Source of the DNA: an uncultured Candidatus Melainabacteria bacterium
Lineage (GTDB): Bacteria; Cyanobacteriota; Vampirovibrionia; Gastranaerophilales; Gastranaerophilaceae
Reading direction: 5' to 3'
Length of the DNA: 9,283 bases
Assembly: GCA_934754855.1 (NCBI GenBank)
Contig: CAKVJR010000071.1
Coordinates: forward strand, 1 to 9,283
The position numbers and the translations under genes were made by a program. The notes beneath the pieces are model-generated. The model saw only the letters and a list, made by a program, of their open reading frames with translations, made no database searches and had not been told where the DNA came from. Shown one piece after another: positions 1 through 5,222 of this stretch (the first letter of the stretch is position 1; each line of letters begins with the position of its first letter).

Positions 1-168
1 GTGTTGAAACGGACTCATTGTTCCGGGGTCAACGTTGATGTACGGGTCAAATTTTTGAATTACAACAGAAAAACCTCTCGCCTTTAGAAGTTTTCCCAAA
101 CTTGCCGCAACTATTCCCTTACCGAGCGATGAAACAACCCCGCCCGTAATAAAAATATATTTTGTCAT
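1..168 (-). CDS. pyrG: CTP synthase, N-terminal part (cut by window edge)
   Basis: CTP synthase makes CTP from UTP, ATP and glutamine in the cytoplasm, the last step of de novo pyrimidine nucleotide synthesis. Only the first 56 codons are present, because the gene runs off the left edge. They begin MTKYIFITGGVVSSLGKGI and include the amidoligase P-loop region (about residues 9-19) and the family signature FDPYINVDPGTMSP (about residues 40-53). This matches the N-terminus of CTP synthases almost residue for residue. The glutaminase domain and most of the synthetase domain lie outside the window. The gene is last in the visible minus-strand operon, 30 bp after the gatC stop, with no terminator between them, so it is probably co-transcribed. 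An AAGGA lies about 12 nt before the ATG, slightly far for a ribosome binding site. Confidence 0.97.
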   Translation of the reverse strand, partial: MTKYIFITGGVVSSLGKGIVAASLGKLLKARGFSVVIQKFDPYINVDPGTMSPFQH

Positions 169-198
169 ATCAAATTCCAATCCTTAAATGAGCCGTAA

Positions 199-480
199 TC
201 AGTTGATTTTCGGAACTCTGAAGAAACCGTCTTCCTTAACGGGAGCGTTTTGCATAAGTTCTTCTCTTGTTTGTTCGTATTTTACAACGTCTTCTCTCAT
301 TACGTTCGTAACGGGAATTGCGTGAGGCATAGGCTCAACGCCTGTTGTATCAACTTCGTTCATTTGTTCAACATATTTCAAAATGTCGCCCAACTGCTTT
401 GAATATTTTTCAATTTCATCTTCTGTCAATTCAAGTCTTGCAAGTTTTGCAACGTGTTTTACATCTTCTTTTGTAATCAT
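199..480 (-). CDS. gatC: Asp-tRNA(Asn)/Glu-tRNA(Gln) amidotransferase subunit C
   Basis: GatC is the small subunit of the GatCAB complex. That complex converts misacylated Glu-tRNA(Gln) and/or Asp-tRNA(Asn) to Gln-tRNA and Asn-tRNA, and GatC stabilises the GatA-GatB interface. From the chosen start, MITKEDVKHVAKLARLEL, the protein has 93 residues, typical for the family. It shows the N-terminal helix motif VxHVAKLARLEL and the C-terminal DGFFRVPKI tail. An in-frame ATG at 516 would add 12 residues that do not look like the family N-terminus and has no ribosome binding site. The ATG at 480 is preceded by GGAAG at short spacing. The gene lies between rnhB and pyrG, and gatA and gatB are not next to it. 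Subunit C alone has no catalytic role, so GatA and GatB should be encoded elsewhere. Confidence 0.95.
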   Translation of the reverse strand: MITKEDVKHVAKLARLELTEDEIEKYSKQLGDILKYVEQMNEVDTTGVEPMPHAIPVTNVMREDVVKYEQTREELMQNAPVKEDGFFRVPKIN

Positions 481-540
481 TTCTTCCGCCAATCTTTTAT
501 ACGAAAATTTTATCATAAAATGAAAATTGTTGAAATATTT

Positions 541-1191
541 TTAAAACAAAGTCAACTGTTTCGCAAAATGTTTCTCCAAAAATTTTTGCCTGTGATACTT
601 TGTCGTACCGTATTCATCAATGGCGGCAAGGTGTTCCGCCGTTAAATAACCTTTGTTTTTTGCCCACAAATACTGCGGAAATTCCTTGTCCAACTCCAAC
701 ATATATCTGTCACGTGAAACTTTCGCCAAAATGCTTGCAGCCGCAATACTTGCAGACTTTCCGTCCCCTTTGACGATATATTGTTGAGGATAAGGAAAAT
801 CGGGAATTAATTTATTTCCGTCAACAATGACACTGATATTTTCACCCTCAAGCCTTGATATAACAGAAAGGCATGCCTTTTTCATACAATTCAGGGACGT
901 TTTTAAAATATTTGTTTTTTCAATTTCTTCAACACTCCCGAAGACAATCTCGTTGATTGAGTTTTCGAGAATTATATCAAATAATTCTTCACGAATTTTG
1001 TCCGTCAATTTTTTTGAATCATCAAGACTTGCAAGATTTTTGATAAGCGACTTGTCAGGATTTTTAAAATAAACTGCCGCAGCAACGACATCGCCCGCTC
1101 CGGGACCTCTTCCCGCCTCGTCTGTTCCGATTAAAAACGAACCGTTTGCACGCAAATTTTTATCAAAAAGAAAAAGATTATTCTTCTTCAT
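541..1191 (-). CDS. rnhB: Ribonuclease HII
   Basis: RNase HII cuts the RNA strand of RNA-DNA hybrids and nicks at single ribonucleotides in DNA, starting ribonucleotide excision repair. The protein has 216 residues from the ATG (217 from an adjacent TTG at 1194). Counted from the TTG, the first two catalytic acids are D25 and E26 in GTDEAGRG, which also carries the GRG motif that recognises the ribonucleotide junction. The other acids lie in VDGNK and KGDGKSASIAAASILAKVSR. All four appear present. The usual GRGPLAGPVVAAAV stretch here reads GRGPGAGDVVAAAV, a small departure beside the active site. The start overlaps the end of rbgA by 14 bp, which suggests translational coupling. The AGG upstream is better spaced for the TTG than for the ATG, so the start is uncertain by one codon. 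Confidence 0.96.
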   Translation of the reverse strand: MKKNNLFLFDKNLRANGSFLIGTDEAGRGPGAGDVVAAAVYFKNPDKSLIKNLASLDDSKKLTDKIREELFDIILENSINEIVFGSVEEIEKTNILKTSLNCMKKACLSVISRLEGENISVIVDGNKLIPDFPYPQQYIVKGDGKSASIAAASILAKVSRDRYMLELDKEFPQYLWAKNKGYLTAEHLAAIDEYGTTKYHRQKFLEKHFAKQLTLF

Positions 1192-2020
1192 CAAGAGTCA
1201 ACCTGCCGAGTCTGCCGTCACGGAAATCCATCATCAACATTGATGCTGCACGCAAAATGTCGGGCTTTGAACTTTGTCCGATAAGGTTTCGTTTAAGAGC
1301 GATTTTTTCGAGTGAAAATTCCTCTCCGTCCTCAAAACCGTAGCGATTTTTGATGACTTCGGGATACATTTCCGCCATAATTTTCAAAAATTCTTCCGCA
1401 ATACTCTCGAGTTCATAAGCGTTTTCACCGATTGAATCAACGAAAGCCAATCGGAGAGCCTTTTCTTGCTCGACTTGTTTTACAGGAATGATACCCGGAG
1501 TGTCCAAAAGGTCAATTCTCGGGTTAATTCTGACCCACTGCTGTTGCCTTGTGACACCTGCTTTTGCACCTGTTTTTGTTTTTGTTTTTTTGATTAATTT
1601 ATTAATAATACTCGATTTTCCGACATTCGGCATGCCGACGACCATAGCCCTTGCTGGACGTGGCAAAAGACCCTTTTGAATCATCTTTGTAATTGCGGGT
1701 TTGCTCAAATCAGCAATTTTATTAACGATTTTTGTAATATCTTTGTTGTCGGAATTGCTCGTAAATATGATGTCACAGCCTGTTTCCCGTTTCAATTTTT
1801 CAACCAAAACTTTTGTTTTTTCCATATCTGCAACGTCGGATTTATTCATGATAATCAATCTCGGTTTTTCACCGATAAGTCTTTTGACTTCGGGATACAT
1901 CGAACTCAGCGGTATTCTTGCATCTGCAACTTCAACCACAACATCGACAAGATTTAATTGTTCTTTTAACTTGCGTTCCGCTTTTGCGATGTGACCGGGG
2001 TACCAATGAATAAATTGCAT
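1178..2020 (-). CDS. rbgA: Ribosome biogenesis GTPase YlqF/RbgA
   Basis: This is a circularly permuted GTPase that promotes a late step of 50S subunit assembly; in Bacillus subtilis it is essential. The 280-residue protein starts MQFIHWYPGHIAKAERKL, the family N-terminus. The GTPase motifs appear in permuted order: DAR (residues 33-35), G4 NKSD (59-62), G1 GMPNVGKSS (129-137), the G2 threonine in GVT (155-157) and G3 DTPG (173-176). A helical C-terminal domain follows. I chose the ATG at 2020 because AAGGA lies 7 nt upstream. A TTG at 2053 would add 11 residues, but that extension lies inside the hairpin between rplS and rbgA. The order rplS-rbgA-rnhB is shared with Bacillus and fits a role in assembling the same subunit that contains L19. 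Confidence 0.97.
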   Translation of the reverse strand: MQFIHWYPGHIAKAERKLKEQLNLVDVVVEVADARIPLSSMYPEVKRLIGEKPRLIIMNKSDVADMEKTKVLVEKLKRETGCDIIFTSNSDNKDITKIVNKIADLSKPAITKMIQKGLLPRPARAMVVGMPNVGKSSIINKLIKKTKTKTGAKAGVTRQQQWVRINPRIDLLDTPGIIPVKQVEQEKALRLAFVDSIGENAYELESIAEEFLKIMAEMYPEVIKNRYGFEDGEEFSLEKIALKRNLIGQSSKPDILRAASMLMMDFRDGRLGRLTLDEEE

Positions 2021-2036
2021 AATAAATTCCTTACTA

Positions 2037-2067
2037 AAAAGCCATAACCGCAATGATTATGGCTTTT
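2037..2067 (-). terminator. Hairpin between rplS and rbgA (terminator/attenuator)
   Basis: An 11-bp perfect inverted repeat, AAAAGCCATAA and TTATGGCTTTT, encloses a 9-nt loop. Read on the minus strand it ends in a run of five U. It lies 26 bp after the rplS stop and directly before the rbgA ribosome binding site. Only three G-C pairs are in the stem, so termination is probably partial. This would keep L19 expression above that of the downstream assembly and repair genes. Confidence 0.6.
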
Positions 2068-2092
2068 AAACTTCATTAAACCGTCAAGCAAC

Positions 2093-2449
2093 CTATTTTT
2101 TGTTTTCGATTTTTTCTTTAATACGAGTTGCTTTACCTGTTCTTTCTCTGAGGTAATAAAGTTTTGCACGTTTAACATCACCTTTTCTGATAACCGTGAT
2201 TTTTTCAATACGGGGTGAGAAAACGGGGAATACACGTTCAACGCCAACACCTTGGAAAGTTTTTCTTACTGTGATTGTCTTGCCGACGCCCGAACCACGT
2301 TTTTTGATGATAGTACCTTCAAACGCTTGGGTTCTTTCTTTGTTTCCTTCGATAATTCTTACGGAAACTCTGACTGTATCGCCGGGGTTCAATGCCGGTA
2401 ATTCTTTATTAACGGTTTCTTTGTTTAAGTCTTTTACTATAGGATTCAT
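2093..2449 (-). CDS. rplS: 50S ribosomal protein L19
   Basis: L19 is a structural protein of the large ribosomal subunit at the 30S-50S interface. The 118-residue length is normal for the family. The core PGDTVRVSVRIIEGNKER, the basic loop with KKRGSGVGKTITVR, and the C-terminal segment AKLYYLRERTGKATRIKE are all recognisable. AAGGA lies about 10 nt before the ATG, within a repeated AAGGAAGGA. It is the first gene of the visible minus-strand operon. In many bacteria rplS follows rpsP-rimM-trmD. Here it has its own promoter, and the next upstream gene is a divergent small ORF. Confidence 0.98.
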   Translation of the reverse strand: MNPIVKDLNKETVNKELPALNPGDTVRVSVRIIEGNKERTQAFEGTIIKKRGSGVGKTITVRKTFQGVGVERVFPVFSPRIEKITVIRKGDVKRAKLYYLRERTGKATRIKEKIENKK

Positions 2450-2487
2450 GATGACTTAGTCCTTCCTTATTTGAAGTTTGCTTTATC

Positions 2488-2516
2488 ATCATACGGAAAA
2501 CATGTTTTTTATACAA
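2488..2516 (-). promoter_or_regulatory. rplS promoter with UP-like A-tracts
   Basis: On the minus strand, TTGTAT (2511-2516) and TATGAT (2488-2493) are separated by exactly 17 nt, giving a predicted start near 2481 and a leader of about 30 nt. Just upstream, 2519-2550 reads on the minus strand as alternating A and T tracts. This resembles the UP elements that bind the RNA polymerase alpha subunit at ribosomal promoters. The -35 box matches the consensus at only three positions, so the UP-like region may compensate. Confidence 0.6.
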
Positions 2517-2571
2517 GTCTTTTTTTTAATTTTTCTTAAAAATTTTTTTACAAAACCATTCATCAGAAGTA

Positions 2572-2600
2572 TTCCGATTGTTAAAAACACTTGTTATGAT
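2572..2600 (+). promoter_or_regulatory. Possible extended -10 promoter for the small ORF
   Basis: TATGAT at 2595-2600 is preceded by TG one base upstream (TGTTATGAT), an extended -10 element. The sequence 17 nt further upstream, TTCCGA at 2572-2577, is only a weak -35 match. It would give a leader of about 75 nt before the ATG at 2683. No other gene fits this promoter. Confidence 0.4.
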
Positions 2601-2682
2601 ACAGTTAATCCCTAAAATACCATCGAAAAAAATCTGAAAATAGGATTTAATGTTAACGGGAAAAATTTTTGAAAGGTTTATT

Positions 2683-2865
2683 ATGAACGGTATTTTGAAT
2701 TTCTTTAAAGACATTTTTATGATTTTGCCGGAACAAAATTGTGTCGGACTTTCGAGAATCAGCCCGATTAAATTGGGTGTTAAAAAGGCAAAAAAATCAG
2801 CGAAAAAATCTGAGCCGACTCTCTCGGAGTTGATGAGAAAGGCTCATAAAAAATTAGAAGTTTAA
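2683..2865 (+). CDS. Small basic protein of unknown function (60 aa)
   Basis: I do not recognise this protein. It has 60 residues and starts MNGILNFFKDIFMIL, a hydrophobic or amphipathic N-terminal helix too short and too charged to be a clear membrane anchor. A strongly basic middle follows (KLGVKKAKKSAKKSE, about residues 30-44), then a likely helix, TLSELMRKAHKKLEV. There is a single cysteine at residue 20. The start was chosen from an AAAGG ribosome binding site 6 nt upstream of the ATG at 2683. An in-frame ATG at 2650 lacks one. The gene stands alone between the divergent rplS promoter and a hairpin at 2872-2894. A clear ribosome binding site, a promoter candidate and a terminator candidate favour a real gene. 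A nucleic-acid-binding or ribosome-associated role is possible from the charge only. Confidence 0.7.
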   Translation: MNGILNFFKDIFMILPEQNCVGLSRISPIKLGVKKAKKSAKKSEPTLSELMRKAHKKLEV

Positions 2866-2871
2866 TTGTCA

Positions 2872-2894
2872 AAAGGTCGGTTCTGCCGACCTTT
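2872..2894 (+). terminator. Hairpin terminator after the small ORF
   Basis: A 9-bp perfect stem, AAAGGTCGG and CCGACCTTT, encloses a 5-nt loop and begins 6 bp after the stop codon of the 60-residue protein. The core is G-C rich. The T-run after the stem is short on the plus strand (TTT) and slightly longer on the minus strand. It separates the small gene from the aminotransferase promoters. Confidence 0.65.
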
Positions 2895-2911
2895 AGCCGC
2901 TTTATAAGTTT

Positions 2912-2940
2912 TTGACAAGTCGAATTTTTGCTCATAAAAT
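2912..2940 (+). promoter_or_regulatory. Upstream tandem promoter of the aminotransferase gene
   Basis: TTGACA (2912-2917), a 17-nt spacer and TAAAAT (2935-2940) form a near-consensus sigma70 promoter. The last base of its -10 box is the first base of the -35 box of a second promoter. Confidence 0.6.
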
Positions 2941-2968
2941 TGACAAAAAACGCCAAAATATTTATCAT
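2940..2968 (+). promoter_or_regulatory. Downstream tandem promoter of the aminotransferase gene
   Basis: TTGACA (2940-2945), a 17-nt spacer and TATCAT (2963-2968) predict a start near 2975, only about 15 nt before the ATG. The sequence AAAAACGC directly follows the -35 box. The -35 region, the -10 box and the initial transcribed region closely match the promoter at 5155-5183. Confidence 0.7.
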
Positions 2969-2987
2969 TAAAGAAAAAACGGTGTTT
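2940..2987 (+). repeat. Shared promoter element, copy 1
   Basis: This copy overlaps the downstream aminotransferase promoter. Compared with 5155-5202, the first 14 bases are identical (TTGACAAAAAACGC), the spacer's 3' half differs, TATCAT is identical, and the next bases align as GAAA, ACGG, G and TTT with one 1-bp gap. Identity in the transcribed part, beyond the promoter hexamers, is not required for promoter function and suggests common descent or a shared regulator. Confidence 0.5.
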
Positions 2988-2989
2988 TT

Positions 2990-4081
2990 ATGTCAAAAAT
3001 TATTTATACAAATCCGGCATTTTTGCCCCCAATCGAAGAATATGTCAAATACCTCGAAAAGGCTTATCAAAGAGGCAGTTTGACTGACCATGGGATTTTG
3101 CTTGACGAACTTGAGCAAAGACTTAAAAAATACTTGAATGTTCAGGATTTGCAATGTGTTACAAGTGCCACAACCGCACTTCAAATCGCCATCAAGGCTC
3201 TCGGAATTGACGGCGGAGAAATCATAACGACACCTTTTTCTTATGTGGCAACGACTTCGGCGATTTTAGCGGAAAAATGCACCCCTGTGTACGTCGATAT
3301 TGAACCTGATTTTTGTAACATTGATGCCGATAAAATTGAACAGGCTATAACCCCGCAAACAAAGGCAATCATGCCCGTTCACATCTTCGGTCGTGCCTGC
3401 AATATCGAAAAAATTGAAGAAATTGCGAAAAAGTACGATTTGAAAGTGATTTACGATGCTGCACACGCTTTCGGAGCGGAATACAACGGTCAATCGATTT
3501 TGAATTACGGGGATATTTCGGTTGTTTCGTTGCAGGAAACAAAACTTTTCCATACGGTCGAAGGCGGTATTATGACAGCAAAAGACCCATATATTTCAAG
3601 GCAAATCGACTTGATAAAAAAATGCGGTCACGAGGACGAAAATTTTGTTCGTGACGGAATTAACGCAAGGCTCTCAGAACTCCACGCCGCAATGGGTTTG
3701 GCAAATCTTGACCATATCGATGAAAACATTGAAAAGAGAAAAATTTTGAGCGAAACATACGACGAATTGCTCGAAAATTCGGTTATTTTGCCAAAAAAAC
3801 AACAAAATTTAAACTACAAATATCCTTACTACGTAATTGTTTTGCACTCGACAGAGCAAAGAAAAACCGTCGAAAAAGCACTCTGGGACGAGCAAATCTA
3901 TCCTTGGCACTGTTATTCTCCGACGTTAAACACGTTAAAATACCTCAAAACGACACAACCATGCCCGATTGCGGAAGATTTGGTATCGAGAATGTTAATG
4001 ATGCCATTGTATGTCGAACTCGAAAAAGCAGACATCGAAAGGGTTTGCGACGTTGTTTTAAGAACGGTAAAAAACGCTTAA
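2990..4081 (+). CDS. DegT/DnrJ/EryC1/StrS family PLP aminotransferase
   Basis: This family transfers an amino group, usually from glutamate, to keto-sugars such as nucleotide-linked 4-keto-6-deoxy sugars, to make amino sugars for surface glycans or secondary metabolites. The 363-residue length is normal. Visible landmarks are TSATTALQIAIKAL (about residues 58-71), the PFSYVAT strand (82-88), YDAAHAFGAEYNG with D156 positioned to bind the PLP ring nitrogen, and the lysine motif SLQETKLFHTVEGG with predicted Schiff-base K185. The common form of the last motif is SFHATK, so Q182 replaces the usual histidine. Two tandem promoters lie upstream, and the ribosome binding site is weak (GGTG). The gene converges on the radical SAM gene with one base between stop codons. 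The nearby glycosyltransferase supports glycan synthesis. The exact sugar substrate cannot be read from the sequence. Confidence 0.92.
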   Translation: MSKIIYTNPAFLPPIEEYVKYLEKAYQRGSLTDHGILLDELEQRLKKYLNVQDLQCVTSATTALQIAIKALGIDGGEIITTPFSYVATTSAILAEKCTPVYVDIEPDFCNIDADKIEQAITPQTKAIMPVHIFGRACNIEKIEEIAKKYDLKVIYDAAHAFGAEYNGQSILNYGDISVVSLQETKLFHTVEGGIMTAKDPYISRQIDLIKKCGHEDENFVRDGINARLSELHAAMGLANLDHIDENIEKRKILSETYDELLENSVILPKKQQNLNYKYPYYVIVLHSTEQRKTVEKALWDEQIYPWHCYSPTLNTLKYLKTTQPCPIAEDLVSRMLMMPLYVELEKADIERVCDVVLRTVKNA

Positions 4082-4082
4082 A

Positions 4083-5102
4083 TTATTCTGCCTTGTAATA
4101 ACAAGTGCAGCGACCGCATGCCAAAAATTTCTTGTTTTTGTCCAAATATTCACGGGTTTTTTGAGCAATTTCATTTTCCCAAAGCACCGAAATCGGCTGT
4201 TCGAGGGCGTTTCCTAAATTATTATACAAGCAACTCAAAACCGAACCGTCAGGCAAAATCGTCGGATATCTGTACGGCGAGGGGCATTTCCAATCGGGAC
4301 GCAAATCATAAACTTTTGAATCGTCGTAATAATTCAAACGTTCTTCCTCTGAAAAATCGGGAAATTCAGCAACCATCGAGGGATATAACGACTTAGCCTT
4401 TTTGACGACATCATTCATTTTGACAACATATTCAGGCGGAAAATCAATTATAGACCGCATCATAAGGTGCTGATTGTAAGGATTTGCAAAAATTTTGACC
4501 ATTTCATCACGCATTTGAAGCCGCTTTTCAAACGAAGCATAGCGAGTGTGGTTCAAAATTATACTTCTCGGTTTGTATTTTACCAATTCCTCAATAAAAT
4601 CCAATGTTTCGTCAATGTTTTCGGGCAACATGACGTAGTTAATCATATAATAGTAGCCGTATTTTTCATTTTCAAGAGTTTTGTTGTACTCATGCATTTC
4701 TTTAATCACCGAAATTGCCGTGTCATAAGCACCTTTGGCGTGTCTGATTTTGTCATGAGTTTGATTTAACCCGTCGAGAGAAATCGTTATTCCGCAATAA
4801 TTTTTCTTAATTGAGGGCAAATGAGATTTCAAAAGCGAACCGTTTGTCACAACGTGTTTTTTCAATTTATGCTTTGTCGCAAGATTTAAAATTTCGTCAA
4901 AATCCTTATAAAGAGTGGGTTCTCCACCCAAAAAAACCAAAATAGATTCAGGATAATCTCTTGCAATATCGAAAAAAATTTTGTCCCACTGTTCAACCCC
5001 GATTTCGGCAATCGGCGGCAAACCGTCCTGAGTACACATTTTGCAAGAATAATTACATCTTTGCGTCAAATAAATTATAAATTCTTTAATTTCTTGCGAC
5101 AT
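4083..5102 (-). CDS. Radical SAM protein with SPASM/Twitch-like C-terminus
   Basis: Radical SAM enzymes use a [4Fe-4S] cluster to cleave S-adenosylmethionine and start radical chemistry on a substrate. The 339-residue protein carries CNYSCKMC (C16, C20, C23), which ligates that cluster. The SAM-contacting motif GGEPT (59-63) and SLDG (108-111) follow. The C-terminal region has further cysteines: C273 (WKCPSP), C291 (LSCLYN) and a terminal CGRCTC (C329, C332, C334). The segment around C291 (LPDGSVLSC) is typical of SPASM/Twitch domains, which bind one or two auxiliary clusters. The gene starts at a well-placed AGAGG site and its own promoter. The neighbours suggest a sugar or glycan substrate, as for dehydrogenases or dehydratases of amino-sugar pathways. 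Peptide modification is the main alternative, but no obvious precursor peptide is adjacent. Confidence 0.9.
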   Translation of the reverse strand: MSQEIKEFIIYLTQRCNYSCKMCTQDGLPPIAEIGVEQWDKIFFDIARDYPESILVFLGGEPTLYKDFDEILNLATKHKLKKHVVTNGSLLKSHLPSIKKNYCGITISLDGLNQTHDKIRHAKGAYDTAISVIKEMHEYNKTLENEKYGYYYMINYVMLPENIDETLDFIEELVKYKPRSIILNHTRYASFEKRLQMRDEMVKIFANPYNQHLMMRSIIDFPPEYVVKMNDVVKKAKSLYPSMVAEFPDFSEEERLNYYDDSKVYDLRPDWKCPSPYRYPTILPDGSVLSCLYNNLGNALEQPISVLWENEIAQKTREYLDKNKKFLACGRCTCYYKAE

Positions 5103-5118
5103 TTTTTCCTCTGCAAGT

Positions 5119-5147
5119 ATTTTAATCTATAAAGAATGCGTTTGCAA
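5119..5147 (-). promoter_or_regulatory. Radical SAM gene promoter (divergent)
   Basis: On the minus strand, TTGCAA (5142-5147), a 17-nt spacer and TAAAAT (5119-5124) form a good sigma70 promoter, about 17 bp before the ATG. Its -35 box overlaps one arm of an inverted repeat whose other arm lies in the spacer of the opposing glycosyltransferase promoter. The two -35 boxes are 7 bp apart, so polymerase binding at one may exclude the other. Confidence 0.6.
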
Positions 5148-5170
5148 TCCTTTGTTGACAAAAAACGCAT
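5136..5170. promoter_or_regulatory. Inverted repeat in the divergent promoter (operator candidate)
   Basis: ATGCGTTT (5136-5143) and AAACGCAT (5163-5170) are perfect 8-bp inverted arms separated by 19 bp. They flank and overlap the -35 boxes of both divergent promoters. Arms about 2.5 helical turns apart, centre to centre, could bind a dimeric regulator, but this spacing is not an exact integral number of turns. An operator role is inferred only from position and symmetry. Confidence 0.4.
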
Positions 5171-5183
5171 AAAAGGCTATCAT
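5155..5183 (+). promoter_or_regulatory. Glycosyltransferase gene promoter (divergent)
   Basis: TTGACA (5155-5160), a 17-nt spacer and TATCAT (5178-5183) form a near-consensus sigma70 promoter with a predicted start near 5190 and a leader of about 33 nt. The first 14 bases are identical to those of the aminotransferase promoter at 2940. Confidence 0.7.
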
Positions 5184-5202
5184 CAAGAAATGACGGCGGT
5201 TT
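5155..5202 (+). repeat. Shared promoter element, copy 2
   Basis: This is the second copy of the element seen at 2940-2987, located upstream of the glycosyltransferase gene. Here it is followed by a further 20 bp before the start codon, whereas copy 1 runs almost to its ATG. Confidence 0.5.
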
Positions 5203-5222
5203 AAGCCATTAGTTGAGGGAAA

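Noticed and set aside
513..541. Promoter before gatC (TATGAT and TAAAAT near 511-518 on the minus strand)
   Set aside because: The possible -10 boxes lack a matching -35 at normal spacing, and gatC is only about 60 bp behind rnhB, so operon read-through is simpler.
1676..1994. Two overlapping plus-strand open frames opposite rbgA
   Set aside because: Both are rich in Phe, Ile and Cys in a way typical of antisense shadows of AT-rich genes, and rbgA on the other strand is certain.
2519..2550. Long T-runs as an intrinsic terminator
   Set aside because: No stable G-C-rich hairpin precedes the T-runs on the plus strand, and no gene ends just upstream in that direction. An UP-like role for the minus-strand promoter fits better.
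2526..2714. Minus-strand 62-codon open frame upstream of rplS
   Set aside because: It overlaps the A/T tracts upstream of the rplS promoter and the start of the small plus-strand gene, has low-complexity composition, and has no ribosome binding site that I can see.
2683..2865. Small protein as the precursor peptide of the radical SAM enzyme
   Set aside because: It is separated by a terminator candidate and the aminotransferase gene, has only one cysteine and no leader-core pattern, and lies over 2 kb from the radical SAM start. The idea is not supported.
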